DNA from: Microglena sp. YARC
Lineage: Eukaryota > Chlorophyta > Chlorophyceae > Chlamydomonadales > Chlamydomonadaceae
Assembly: GCA_022414725.1 (NCBI GenBank)
Contig: CM039464.1
Location: 62,848,213-62,912,212 of the forward strand
DNA length: 64,000 bases
Direction: 5' to 3'
The first letter of the stretch is position 1; each line of letters starts with the position of its first letter. Below the pieces are notes generated by a model. The model did no database searches and was not told the DNA's origin. It saw nothing but the letters and a program-made list of their open reading frames with translations. Shown in pieces: positions 9,626 through 19,361 of the stretch. A program made the position numbers and the translations under genes.

Positions 9626-10416
9626 TATGGGCTATGACACACACACACACACACATACGGGCCCACAGTATCCTCTACTTCCCCCGGCCTCTTCCTACCC
9701 AATCCACACACACTCTCTTTCTCTCACCTTCGCCCCCAAAAGCCTCCCTTCCCCCAACAACCAACACGCACACACAGTCTCCTCCTCCCTACCTCATACC
9801 CTTCACTCTGTGGGATTTAATCTTGCAGAAAGAGGGGAAAGTGCAGACCAACAACTTGGGAACGCTCAGATCCAGATCACCCCGAGAACACTGGACCAGC
9901 GCAATTCCAAAGCTACAAACTTGCAGTTTCATCTTCTCGTGCAGTGCTCCAGTTGATACTCGGTCAACTCTTGGAACAGCACAAATCGTATGTCACGATA
10001 TTCGATACAAAGAAAAGAGTTTTCAGATAAGGGATGAGAGGTGCAAGCGCGAGAGTGTGCAGAGGGACGGAATGGCCGTGGCGATCTGAACAAAGTCGAA
10101 TTAATCGCAACAACCAGCCAACCATGACGAAGGCGATGCGATGGCATGGCGAAAGTGCGCATGCGTGAGATGAACGATGGCAACGCTCGCAGGCGGAGAA
10201 TAAAGCATGACGATCTGAAGGTCTGGCTTGATTATGAGTCTGGCGTAACTCCTGAGGTTGGAAAGCAAAGTCTTCACGCCTGGCTTGGTTAAGAGCAGCT
10301 TAGCAGCTTCGTGTTCATCCCGAGGCATGGGATCGCGTTGTTCACGTCCGGCTTGATTATGAGCCTGGCGTAACTCCTCGGGTCGGGCAGCGTGGGCATC
10401 ACGTCGACTCTTGTTG

Positions 10417-10711
10417 TGTGGTGTATGAATACCTTGTAACACGGAGTGTCTTGTAACTGGAAGCCTAAGAAATGATCTCAGGAGTTTAGACGGCCCTAAG
10501 AGTCAGAAGCACGGCTTAAGACTCCCTTCCCGCTTCCAGCGCGTCTAGACCCTAATGGAACCCTCGTTTTAGGTATTCCCGAGTAGCTGATCAGACACTG
10601 ATCAGTGGGTCAATTCGCTCGGTTTCAACTGCCTACAGAAGTCGTTCGTCATCTGTCGGAAAGTCGTCACCACCGCGTGGCAACTCAGTGGGAGGATCGT
10701 TATCCACCACA
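10417..10711 (-). repeat. 3' LTR of the gypsy element
   Basis: 295 bp. On the plus strand it starts TGTGGTGTATGAATACC and ends ATCGTTATCCACCACA. The last 26 codons and stop of the pol frame (stop at 10633) lie inside this LTR. Confidence 0.93.
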
Positions 10712-13700
10712 ATTCCCCCTTCTCTAGCCCTAGCCTTCTCCTGAAGTCTAGTACTCTTTCGAATGAGAAACTCATCAGGGGTTACAGTCGCATAATCCCT
10801 GTGAGTAGGTTTTTTAACCGTTTTAGGTTTCGGGTCGTTGGCACCTATCACGGGTCGTACCCGAGAAGGGTGTTGTCTCCAATACAAATCGATTTGTTCA
10901 GAGCACATAGGTAACAACTCTTCTTCGAGTTCCCAAGAGTGAACATGGTCTGAGTGTAACCATTGTACATAGTAATACACCATACCAGACTGTATCTTGT
11001 GATCAACAACGTTGCTAATCTCGTAGATAGGTTCACCGCATGTGCGTAACAATTCCGGATTTGGTCTAATAAACCCATACCCATCGGATAGGTATTCTTT
11101 GACAAGAGATACGTGAAACGTTGGATGAATCTTCCATCCTTCGGGGAGGGATAGAGTCACTGCAATGGTCTCCCCCCTCTTTTGGATAGTGTGAGAGATT
11201 TTGTAGGGACCAACGAATCTGGGCATGAGCTTCCGAGTCATACCAGGCCAGTATTTGATGTTCTTCGAGTTCAACAAAACTTCCTGACCGTGAGTATACT
11301 TCACCGGTCGACGGTGCAAGTCTGCATACGTTTTTTGACGATCCTTCGCGGATTTAAGCGCTGCCTTGGCCGTGTCATATGCATTATTCATATGCTCGAC
11401 CCAGGACAGGGCTGGTTGATGTGCCGTAGCGATGACATCATCTGATGGTTGTAGTGCCACTCGAGGGTATCTACCGTACAGCAACCGAAACGGAAAATCT
11501 CGAATGCTTCTGTTGTACGAGTTGTTGATGGCGAATTGTGCATTCGGCAAAAGACTGGCCCAATTTTTCTGATTCGCAGAGGAAAAATGGAGAAGAGTGT
11601 CTTCGAGAACACTGTTCATACGTTCTGTTTGACCATCTGTTTGTGGGTGAAATGCAGTCGACATTCCAGGTCGGATAGCGCACAGAGTTAAGAGTGTTTG
11701 CCAAAATTTACTCGTGAACTTAACATCGCGATCAGAGATGATGGAAAGCGGATGGCCTTGTTCGCTAAGCACGCGCTCGTGGAACAGGGTAGCAATCTTT
11801 TCAGCATCGTCTGTCGTTTTGCATGGGATAAGTTTGACCATCTTCGTAAGGCGATCAACGATCACGTAAATCTGATCAAAACCATTCGATTTCGGTAGCC
11901 CAACGATGAAGTCCATGGACAGTGAATCGAAGGGGGCGGTCGGAATCGAAAGGGGTTGAAGGTTACCCTGCGGGTTCTGATGTGAAATTTTTACCCGTTG
12001 GCAAAAATCACAGTGGCGTACGTAATCAACGACATCGAGTCGCATGGCAGGCCACCAATAGTAGCGTGCAACAGATCGAAGAGTTCGGTCGATGCCTCCA
12101 TGTCCACTTCGTTGGGTATCGTGGAAAGCAAACAAAATCCGAGCTTTGAGCGAATTACCATTTGGTGCAACGATCTGCGACTCAGATGCTGCTCGTATGG
12201 ATTTGCCGGTGCCAACCCAGAAACCATCTGCCCGTTTGGAGAGGTACTTGGTATTGTGCGGATTATCGAACCACAAGTCTTCCGTGTAACCATGCAGAAT
12301 ATCTGGGGCTATTTCGCGCATGTGGAGTGGGTCATTTGCGGACAGCCTCTGAATGAACAAAGCCGTAGCCTCTGAGAAGGCTGGATTCCTACTCAGAGGG
12401 TCAGCTACGTTAGTACGGCCCGCGATATGAGCCCACTTCATGTTCGTGAAGCGCGAGAAAAACTCAAGATATCGTGCCTGCTTTCTGCTCAGCATGGGCT
12501 GATTTGCAAGGTAGACGAGGGGTTCGTGGTCGGTGACAAGTTCGAACTTGCCAGTGCAACCTTCGGGGTAGCATCGCCATTCTTTCAAGGCCAAGTACAC
12601 TGCGAGTAATTCTTGCTCGCCCGTGGAGTAGTTTCGTTCAGCGCTTGAGAATTTGTGAGCGTGGTACGCGATGGGTCGCCCATCTTGCATGAGAACGCCC
12701 CCTGTACCAACGACAGAAGCATCGGTTACCGCCCGATAGTCCTTCGCTGGGTCAGGGTGTGCAAGCAAAGGAGCCTTCGTAAGACTTTCTTTGATGCCGA
12801 GGAATGCCTCCTGGCAGGCTTGGGTCCAAACATTTTGAAATGCAGGTCCCTTGAGCCCTGCCTGTCGTTTTCCGAGTGGTTTCGGACTTGGTGTCACCGT
12901 CGGTGATTTTGTCAGTCCTGGCGGTTTCAATTTCGGTGAAATCGGTGCTGGCCTGTCTGTTAGATTCGAAATCTGGATTAGAGGGGCTGCGAGCGTCGAG
13001 TAACCTTGGATAAACTTTCTGAAAAAGTTAGAGAGTCCCAGGAACTGCTGAACTTCCTTCGAGGAGGTAGGTGTGGGCCAATCTGCAACTGCTTTCACCT
13101 TCGTTTCGTTGACTCGGACGCCTTCACCAGAGAGCACATGCCCTAGGTATTTGACTTCCGGTCTATAGAAGAAACACTTTTCTCGTTTAAGAAAGAGGTG
13201 GTTATCTTCAAGACGTTGTAACACAATTCGAATGTGTTTTTCGTGTTCTTCATCATTACTGCTGTAGATGAGAATGTCATCCAAGTAAATGACGACGAAT
13301 TTGCCAATTAAATCTCTGAACACGGTGTTCATGACTTTTGTAAAGGCCGAGGGTGCATTTGCTAGCCCAAAAGGGAGAACCTTGAATTCATAGAGTCCCA
13401 TCGGGGTTATGAACGCAGTTTTCGGGACGTCTGAATCATGTAACCGTATGTTGTGGTATGCATTACGTAAATCCAGATTTGAGAACACACTAGCTCCTCG
13501 AACTGAGTCAAACAGATCGTCAATTCGTGGGAGGGGATAGCGATTTGGTACCGTGACCTTGTTCAATTTACGATAGTCGATAGCCACCCTCCAAGAGCCA
13601 TCGGGTTTGGCGATGAAAAGGACTGGTGCGCCCCACCGGCTCGAGCTAGGGCTGATGTAGCCTTTGGCCAACAAGTCTTTAACTTGGTTTTGGACCTCTA

Positions 13701-14085
13701 GCAGTTCTGCGGGGGACAACCTGTGTCCTCGAGAGAATTGTGGGGATGCCGCCTCCGTGAGGGGGCATACGAATGGGGTGTCAGCCCTGAGGTCAGAAAT
13801 CTTGTCTGCCGGGGCGAAGACCTTTTTAAAGTCCGTTTCGCAACCCGAGATTATCCGTTCGTGTTTCGTTTGTTGCACCGTGTTTGCTTGTGCTGCCGTT
13901 ACTCGAATTGTAAAGGCATCGTCGTCTTGGTCCACTGATGTGACTAGGACTTCGAAACAATTGAGTTTTTGTTTTGATTTGCGGATAAACTTTTTAAGTG
14001 CTCTGTTAGACAGGACTCCTGGCGTTTTTCGCTGTGCTGTGTCAAAAAATTCGATACGTGCCAAAGTATAAGCAACCAATTCCAT
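10633..14085 (-). CDS. pol: Gypsy Pol: reverse transcriptase, RNase H, integrase, chromodomain
   Basis: A 1150-codon uninterrupted frame. The reverse transcriptase shows VAIDYRKLN, LPFGLANAPSAF and catalytic FVVIYLDDILIYSS. RNase H shows AVTDASVVGTGGVL and ELVTDHEPLVYL. The integrase zinc region has the H-H-C-C pattern (HDTQRSGHGG ... CDFCQR). The catalytic core has FDSLSMDFIVGLPKS, IISDRDVKFTSKFW and FHPQTDGQTERMN (D, D, E). Near the C-terminus YEISNVVDHKIQSG and YYVQW..SDHVHSWELEEEL look like a chromodomain, so this is chromovirus-like. The first residues are the tail of the protease-RT region; the ATG at 14085 is created by the junction with the LINE tail and is probably not a natural start. 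Confidence 0.93.
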   Translation of the reverse strand: MELVAYTLARIEFFDTAQRKTPGVLSNRALKKFIRKSKQKLNCFEVLVTSVDQDDDAFTIRVTAAQANTVQQTKHERIISGCETDFKKVFAPADKISDLRADTPFVCPLTEAASPQFSRGHRLSPAELLEVQNQVKDLLAKGYISPSSSRWGAPVLFIAKPDGSWRVAIDYRKLNKVTVPNRYPLPRIDDLFDSVRGASVFSNLDLRNAYHNIRLHDSDVPKTAFITPMGLYEFKVLPFGLANAPSAFTKVMNTVFRDLIGKFVVIYLDDILIYSSNDEEHEKHIRIVLQRLEDNHLFLKREKCFFYRPEVKYLGHVLSGEGVRVNETKVKAVADWPTPTSSKEVQQFLGLSNFFRKFIQGYSTLAAPLIQISNLTDRPAPISPKLKPPGLTKSPTVTPSPKPLGKRQAGLKGPAFQNVWTQACQEAFLGIKESLTKAPLLAHPDPAKDYRAVTDASVVGTGGVLMQDGRPIAYHAHKFSSAERNYSTGEQELLAVYLALKEWRCYPEGCTGKFELVTDHEPLVYLANQPMLSRKQARYLEFFSRFTNMKWAHIAGRTNVADPLSRNPAFSEATALFIQRLSANDPLHMREIAPDILHGYTEDLWFDNPHNTKYLSKRADGFWVGTGKSIRAASESQIVAPNGNSLKARILFAFHDTQRSGHGGIDRTLRSVARYYWWPAMRLDVVDYVRHCDFCQRVKISHQNPQGNLQPLSIPTAPFDSLSMDFIVGLPKSNGFDQIYVIVDRLTKMVKLIPCKTTDDAEKIATLFHERVLSEQGHPLSIISDRDVKFTSKFWQTLLTLCAIRPGMSTAFHPQTDGQTERMNSVLEDTLLHFSSANQKNWASLLPNAQFAINNSYNRSIRDFPFRLLYGRYPRVALQPSDDVIATAHQPALSWVEHMNNAYDTAKAALKSAKDRQKTYADLHRRPVKYTHGQEVLLNSKNIKYWPGMTRKLMPRFVGPYKISHTIQKRGETIAVTLSLPEGWKIHPTFHVSLVKEYLSDGYGFIRPNPELLRTCGEPIYEISNVVDHKIQSGMVYYYVQWLHSDHVHSWELEEELLPMCSEQIDLYWRQHPSRVRPVIGANDPKPKTVKKPTHRDYATVTPDEFLIRKSTRLQEKARAREGGIVVDNDPPTELPRGGDDFPTDDERLL
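10712..10725 (-). promoter_or_regulatory. Polypurine tract of the gypsy element
   Basis: The minus strand reads AGAGAAGGGGGAAT directly before the 3' LTR, the usual place and composition for the plus-strand primer. It overlaps pol codons. Confidence 0.7.
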
Positions 14086-15722
14086 TACATTACATTACAT
14101 GTTAAAGTCTACTTGACACCGCGAGGGTGTATGAGACTCTGTGCTTTAAACAAAAAGAAAAAGCACCCACAAAGCAAAAAAACCCATTACATCAGGGGTG
14201 TGTCGAGGACAAACAAACCAAACTCCCAACCACCGTTTTGGTGGCGTAGGTATTAAACCCCTTAGAGCCGGACCCAGATCTCAACCACTTACAGTGGCGG
14301 AGGTAAGAAGCTAACAACTGAGAAGTCACAAGAAGAAAAAAAGGGATGATAAATTACGGTGCCACTAAGCAGTCCAGGGCTTCCTGTCTTGCTCTTCTAC
14401 AAGTAGAAAGATAGTCGGCTAGGTTGCTCCAAAAAGACTTAGTGCCATTTCCATTCATAAAGGTTCTGAATGTGGAATCGCAGAATTCCACATTCCATAC
14501 GGTTAAGTCGGTATCCTCCTGGACATGCCTATAAATATCTGTAAACAGCTTCTGGTAGCGGAGGCGAATATCATTATAAAAAGGGCACTCAAATATATGC
14601 ATTTCATCCTCAGGTTTTTGGAACCCACACATTTGACAGTGTCTCATTGAGCGAGGGATGTGTGTTCTATCCACCACCCTCATTCTTTCTGTGTTCAGCC
14701 AATGGGAACCCATTCTAAACTGTGCTATGGAACGAATCTGATCCTGCTTATGTAAGGCGGATGTAAAGGGAATCAAGCCATTCTCATCATTACTGTTGGC
14801 TGCGAACCATTTTTGGTATCGGAGGCGTTTAAAGCCAACCCTTCTCTCATCAGGGATGTCTCTAACTGCATTGGTGTCACTTGGGTACTTAAACCTCCAT
14901 GACTCAAAAACTTCAGACATAATACCTTCGACATCGACAGCCTCCAAAATGTTGATGTTTTTTACTGGATCCTAGCTTGTGGAGAGCACAACGCAAGTCA
15001 TGAACCCAGCCAGTGTTGGAGTCAAAAGATTCCGCAAGAGCCATTCTAATGAGATCCTCAGGTTCTTTATGAATGGTCTTGTTCCAGAAGCGCAAAGCTT
15101 GTTTAAGCCAAGCAAAACACAACGGGGTTCTACCCAGCTCTTCCATGATAATATTAGATGTAGTAGATTGGCAAACACCCAACATTTGTTTAAGTATACC
15201 TCTATGCCATTTCTCACAAGCATGGTCATTTGAGATAAGCGTGTTGTTCAGAATAGAAGGAGCCCACACCTCACAGCCAAAATTCAGGATAGGTTGTACA
15301 AGAGAATCAAACTGGTGGGTGAGAATATCAATATTGTATATCTCCATAGTATGGCATCGCCTACGGAGCATGTGGTGTGCCTTTTGGGCCTTAGTGAGCA
15401 TCCTAAAAAAAGCAGCTTTTGCACGATTGCTTGAGTCACCATCCACAAAGAGGGATCCCAAGTAGATAAAAGATAACTTTGTAGAAAGTTGTGCTCCATC
15501 ATAGACAAATTTGTAATCAGGATCCATGCGGGCCTCATCACAGAATTGCTTGTTGAAAACGACAATCTCAGTTTTCTTTATATTCACAGCCATCTTAGTA
15601 GCCTCGCAGAAATCTCTCAGGCAGTCAAGCATCGCTTGCATATCTGCCGGGGATTCTGCCATTATAGCTAGGTCATCAGCATAAAGTAACAGTTGCAGAA
15701 TCTTTCCCCTAAGCTCAGCCCC
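14086..15722 (-). mobile_element. 5'-truncated LINE (non-LTR retrotransposon) inserted in the gypsy element
   Basis: The fragment opens inside the reverse transcriptase palm at about 15722, carries the YADD catalytic motif, a C-terminal zinc-like motif and a 3' UTR, and ends in three TACAT units (minus: ATGTA) at 14086-14100. A possible short target duplication TACATT occurs at 15723-15728 and 14086-14091, but it overlaps the tail repeat. Truncation at the 5' end is typical of target-primed reverse transcription. Confidence 0.85.
14354..15718 (-). pseudogene. LINE reverse transcriptase C-terminal fragment, frameshifted
   Basis: The upstream frame (from about 15718 to 14913) starts GAELRGKILQLLLYADDLAI, with the YADD catalytic pair, and continues through thumb-like sequence KTEIVVFNKQF and LSFIYLGSLF. 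It breaks at about 14965, in an AAAAAA run, and resumes one base out in the frame 14947-14354, which contains CQMCGFQKPEDEMHIFECPF, the C-x2-C...H-x4-C motif found at the end of many LINE proteins. The stop is at 14354. No N-terminal endonuclease or fingers are present. Confidence 0.85.
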
Positions 15723-16350
15723 TACATTTGGGAGCTTGGATTGGAGGAACGATGGAGAGAGGTTCCGACTCGAGTCGGGTGGAGTACAGTTCGACTGCTA
15801 CTCTACGTTTATGCTTTTTAGCTATTTTGAAACTGGCTCTGAGACGTGTCTCTTCAAAACCAATGCAGCACCCCGTCTGCATCATCCAACTTCTTCCGAG
15901 AAGTGCGGTGGTGCCGGGCCCTAGCGTAGGGAGGACATAAGCAGATTTAATTTCTGACCTGTGTTTGCCTAAGTTCAGGACAAAACTAGTTCTCGTAGTA
16001 GTGAGGACTTGGGATCCATCAGCTACCCGCACCATGACTGGTGAGCCCGTAAAGGTGGCTAAACTTGCCCTAGCACAGAATTCTGCGTCTACGAAGACAG
16101 AGTCTGCTCCACTGTCAATGAGAACTTTGCCAGATACCCCCGATAGGGTGGCCTCAAAGTGTGCGGTAGCTTGGTCCGCGTGGACACAAGCTGTTGTGCA
16201 AGCAGATATGCATGGAATGGCAGGAGGCGGGGGCAGGGTCGAAAGGCAAGGAGGGGATGTGGTCTGTGCTGTAGATGGTGTTACACAGATAGTAGGGGAC
16301 GGAAACTGAAAAAGAACATCCCTATCTATGTCTACAAGCAGACCTACATC
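15715..16350 (-). CDS. pro: Gypsy aspartic protease region (in frame after the gag TAG; 3' end cut by LINE)
   Basis: Directly after the gag stop codon the same frame runs open through a Pro/Thr-rich linker to SGKVLIDSGADSVFVDAEFC, which contains the retropepsin active-site motif DSGAD (about 16110). The flap side MVRVADGSQVLTTTRTSFVL follows, and then a GRSWM..TGC segment. Translation probably needs read-through of the single TAG. The frame continues a few residues past QAPKC only because it enters LINE sequence at about 15722; the true continuation is the pol frame beyond the LINE. Confidence 0.8.
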   Translation of the reverse strand, partial: DVGLLVDIDRDVLFQFPSPTICVTPSTAQTTSPPCLSTLPPPPAIPCISACTTACVHADQATAHFEATLSGVSGKVLIDSGADSVFVDAEFCARASLATFTGSPVMVRVADGSQVLTTTRTSFVLNLGKHRSEIKSAYVLPTLGPGTTALLGRSWMMQTGCCIGFEETRLRASFKIAKKHKRRVAVELYSTRLESEPLSIVPPIQAPKCRG

Positions 16351-17769
16351 CTACTTCCTAACGGTAGGGCAGCTAGGGCACTTGGAGGGGGCAGTGGCTG
16401 TAGCAGCCGTGCGCTTCGTACCACACTTGTAACATAAGTTACCCTCCTTAGCTAGTTTAATAGCATCCGGTGTCCAGGGCTGACCGTCAGCCTGCTTCCA
16501 CTTATGCTTTTCAGCAAATTGTAGCTGTCCCGCAGGGCTGGAAAAGGGCGGCGGGCCCGTTGCAGCTGGAGTCTGGGCCGTGCCCTTCTTGTGCTTGTGC
16601 TGGGTGGACCCCTCGTGAGGTCCACCAGGCCGTTTGCCTTTTGCCTGAACGTACATGGCCGAGGTAGGGGTTGGTGTTTTGGTGGCAGCAAGTTCAGTTT
16701 CAATGGCAGCAGCATGTTCGACAAGCTCGTCTAAAGAGGGAAATCGGCCTCCTTGTGCAGCAGTACGTCTGCGGCATCGTGCCTCGATGGTTGGAATCAG
16801 ACCAAACCGAAACAGAACTAGCTGATCATCCAATTGCATACCCCCGACATTGCTCACTTCGTTTTGGAAAGCCATAGCGTAATGCCTAACCGTCGAGGTC
16901 TGCCGAATCGAGTTGGCATGCAGCCGTTGGCGTGCATTGATGTCGTCGTCAGCATGGTAGGGGTCATAGAAGTTTAGGAACTGAGTTTTTATCTCAGCCC
17001 ACGTAATGGCCGGTGACGCGGTCATGAGGTGGTCTAGCCACTCGGCAACTACCCCACCAAAGAAGTTTGGTATGTTGGATGGTACTAACATATGGTGCAA
17101 CGTGCAATATGACTCTAGCAACTTCCACCAAATCCTACCCCTCGGGAGCTTCTTGTCTTCTACCCCAGTCCAAAGGGATGGACGTTCATACTTGCCAACT
17201 AAGGGCCTCGGGACCAAGGGCAAAACATGTGACTCTAACTTAGCTGCCGCAGCTTGTAGCTCAGCCACTTTGGCCTTGCCCTCCAGCAGCTCAATCTGGG
17301 CACGTAGAGCCATTAAAGCGTCCGAATGAGGTCCAGCGGGAGGGCCAACAGCGGGCGGTCCTGCAGCGGGCGCTTTAGCAGCGGGCTGGCCAGCAGCAGG
17401 CGATCCATCAGCAGGGGGGCCCGCATGCAGTCCAGCTGTGGGGGCCGCGGGTTGTCCAGCGGGGGCGGGGGGCGTTGCAGGCGATCCAGCAGCGGTGCCC
17501 TCAGGTGGTCCAGCGGGGGGCGTTTGCTGGGCCTTCAAGGGAGCGGAAACTCGAAGTGTCTCCTGTTCGGCATCCCTCATTCGCATTTGGAGCCGAGCCA
17601 TCTCCTCAAGGTGCTTGGATGCGGTGGCCTCGGCCTCGTGATGGTGAAGAAGTTCGAGGCTAGCGATAACCCTGTCCTTCTCCACGAGGGCAACGTGCGC
17701 GGCAGCCTTGCCAAGCGGCGTGGAGTCAGGCCTTTTGGCGACCTTCTTGCCATTGACTTTGACAGCCAT
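16351..17769 (-). CDS. gag: Gypsy Gag polyprotein
   Basis: The 472-codon frame encodes the structural protein that forms the virus-like particle and packages RNA. The N-terminal 130 residues are Ala/Pro-rich with repeated PAAG and AGPP motifs. A retrotransposon gag domain follows (residues about 205-330), with W.....YCTLHHML and FLNFYDPYHADDDINARQRL. The C-terminus has CYKCGTK and KCPSCP, a C-x2-C...C-x2-C cluster rather than the usual CCHC knuckle. The frame ends in TAG at 16351 and the same frame stays open beyond it into the protease. Confidence 0.88.
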   Translation of the reverse strand: MAVKVNGKKVAKRPDSTPLGKAAAHVALVEKDRVIASLELLHHHEAEATASKHLEEMARLQMRMRDAEQETLRVSAPLKAQQTPPAGPPEGTAAGSPATPPAPAGQPAAPTAGLHAGPPADGSPAAGQPAAKAPAAGPPAVGPPAGPHSDALMALRAQIELLEGKAKVAELQAAAAKLESHVLPLVPRPLVGKYERPSLWTGVEDKKLPRGRIWWKLLESYCTLHHMLVPSNIPNFFGGVVAEWLDHLMTASPAITWAEIKTQFLNFYDPYHADDDINARQRLHANSIRQTSTVRHYAMAFQNEVSNVGGMQLDDQLVLFRFGLIPTIEARCRRRTAAQGGRFPSLDELVEHAAAIETELAATKTPTPTSAMYVQAKGKRPGGPHEGSTQHKHKKGTAQTPAATGPPPFSSPAGQLQFAEKHKWKQADGQPWTPDAIKLAKEGNLCYKCGTKRTAATATAPSKCPSCPTVRK

Positions 17770-18048
17770 CCGCGCTTCCTTCAGCTCCTTCTCGGTTGCT
17801 GAAAGGTCGGGAGGCGAAGGTGCCGGCCCTCCAGCGCCTTTTCTTTTCTAATTGGAGAGCTCGTGCAGCTCCCAAGCCTTGACTTGCTGGACGAGCTCCT
17901 CGTGGTCCATGTCGTCAACATCCGGGACCTCAGAAGGTGGAGCCGCAGCAGCGTGGGCTGAAGAAGAGGCCATACTCGGTGATGGTGGGCTCGAGGGGAC
18001 GTCGGGGGGGGGGAGTAAAGCGAGTGGCGCGGTTTGAAAGCGCGACCA

Positions 18049-18062
18049 GGCTCAAGAAACCA
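18049..18062 (-). promoter_or_regulatory. Primer binding site of the gypsy element
   Basis: On the minus strand TGGTTTCTTGAGCC begins two bases after the 5' LTR. A TGG start is expected for a tRNA 3' CCA end. I cannot identify the tRNA. Confidence 0.6.
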
Positions 18063-18064
18063 AT

Positions 18065-18359
18065 TGTGGTATATGAATACCTTGTAACACGGAGTGTCTT
18101 GTAACTGGAAGCCTAAGAAATGATCTCAGGAGTTTAGACGGCCCTAAGAGTCAGAAGCACGGCTTAAGACTCCCTTCCCGCTTCCAGCGCGTCTAGACCC
18201 TAATGGAACCCTCGTTTTAGGTATTCCCGAGTAGCTGATCAGACACTGATCAGTGGGTCAATTCGCTCGGTTTCAACTGCCTACAGAAGTCGTTCGTCAT
18301 CTGTCGGAAAGTCGTCACCACCGCGTGGCAACTCAGTGGGAGGATCGTTATCCACCACA
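18065..18359 (-). repeat. 5' LTR of the gypsy element
   Basis: 295 bp. On the plus strand it starts TGTGGTATATGAATACC and ends ATCGTTATCCACCACA. It is identical to the 3' LTR except for A versus G at the seventh position. Confidence 0.93.
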
Positions 18360-18364
18360 TGTTG

Positions 18365-18806
18365 GCTCTGCCCGGCTCTGTCCAGTTCTTCCTTGCTCAT
18401 GCAAGCTCGCTTTGAGCGCTGGCTGGCGGTGTTACGGGCCCTCCTGTCCATTATGACCGTTGGCATGCATCATGGTCGCATGCTTCGTGAAGAAGCAATG
18501 AACTGAAACGATTATTCTGAGCGCCATGCAAAGCGAGGGCCAGCAGATGACCTCCGAGGAGAGGATCTCCTGGATTTAAATTGCTTGCAGACATAGTATG
18601 GGAGGAAAATGTGGGGATGAAATGAGCACGCGCGCTTAGCTTTGCGCATCTGCAGTTTCGGAATTTGAAAATTTCGCTGGGCGGAGTGTTGCGAGTTGGG
18701 TTTGACGGAAAGTCGGTTGCAAGTCGGTTACACTTCGCACGCCCATGGCGCGTGGGTACGCGATGATGACACCACCACGACCACCACGACCACGACCACG
18801 ACCATG
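18365..18806 (-). other. 5' part of the interrupted Helitron, with a short basic frame
   Basis: This segment matches about 41675-42098 of the uninterrupted Helitron. It includes the start of a basic peptide (MPTVIMDRRARNTASQRSKR) whose continuation lies at about 10101-10411, beyond the gypsy element. The TCG/TGG-rich 5' terminus ends at 18807. Confidence 0.6.
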
Positions 18807-18807
18807 A

Positions 18808-19328
18808 TTTCTTTATATATATAGATATATGGTCCATATTTACTGTCCAGCTGTTCTGGGAAATGAGTCTCCACCACCTCTCGAAATCTTGACTCCTCCT
18901 CTCTCCACTTGTGGTGGTGATGGTGGGGGACGCATGGGCACCAGCAGTGCTCATGGGCACCAGCAGTATGCAGGGGCACCAGCAGTCCTGTTGCCTTACC
19001 TTCACTACCGGTACTTGTAGGTTGACAATGATGCTGCTCCTTAACCTTCCTATGCCCCTGCTGACGATACCGCTCCTGGCACCAGCAGTACAATTTAAAT
19101 CAATTACATGCATTCAAATCACGTTAATTAAATTAAATGGAAAGGAATAAATCGAATTAAAATAACACAACATTAAATACGGTACAATTAAATTAATTAA
19201 AATACATCGAGTTAAGGATTCAAATCATTTCATTCGGGATGCGCCTCCAGGCGCCCTTAATGAAACGGTGGCTTTCTCCACCAAGAGCATGATACATACG
19301 TGCGCTTGGTATGCTCCCTGGTTTTGCA

Positions 19329-19361
<33 letters not shown>

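Larger units (their letters stand above)
10417..18359 (-). mobile_element. Ty3/gypsy LTR retrotransposon (chromovirus-like), nested in a Helitron
   Basis: Complete element bounded by two 295-bp LTRs (TG...CA) and the 5-bp target duplication TGTTG at 10412-10416 and 18360-18364. The uninterrupted Helitron copy at 41660-41675 shows the empty site. Gene order on the minus strand is gag, protease, reverse transcriptase, RNase H, integrase and chromodomain. A LINE fragment splits protease from reverse transcriptase. The LTRs differ at one base by my comparison, so the insertion is young. Confidence 0.93.
9455..18807 (-). mobile_element. Non-autonomous Helitron, interrupted by an LTR retrotransposon
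   Basis: Read on the minus strand the element starts TCATGGTCGTGG at 18807 and ends CTAG at 9455. The 3' end has hairpin GTGGCC-ACC-GGCCAC about 13 bases before CTAG, as expected for Helitrons, and the flanks are A and T. It shares its interior with the uninterrupted copy at 40621-42099. Target duplications are absent, as expected. It lost any Rep/helicase region; only a short basic-peptide frame remains, split by the gypsy insertion. Poly-C (9596-9625) and CA tracts lie inside. Confidence 0.8.

Noticed and set aside
11182..13938. Plus-strand frames of 60-135 codons antisense to pol
   Set aside because: Shadows of the gypsy pol coding sequence on the other strand.
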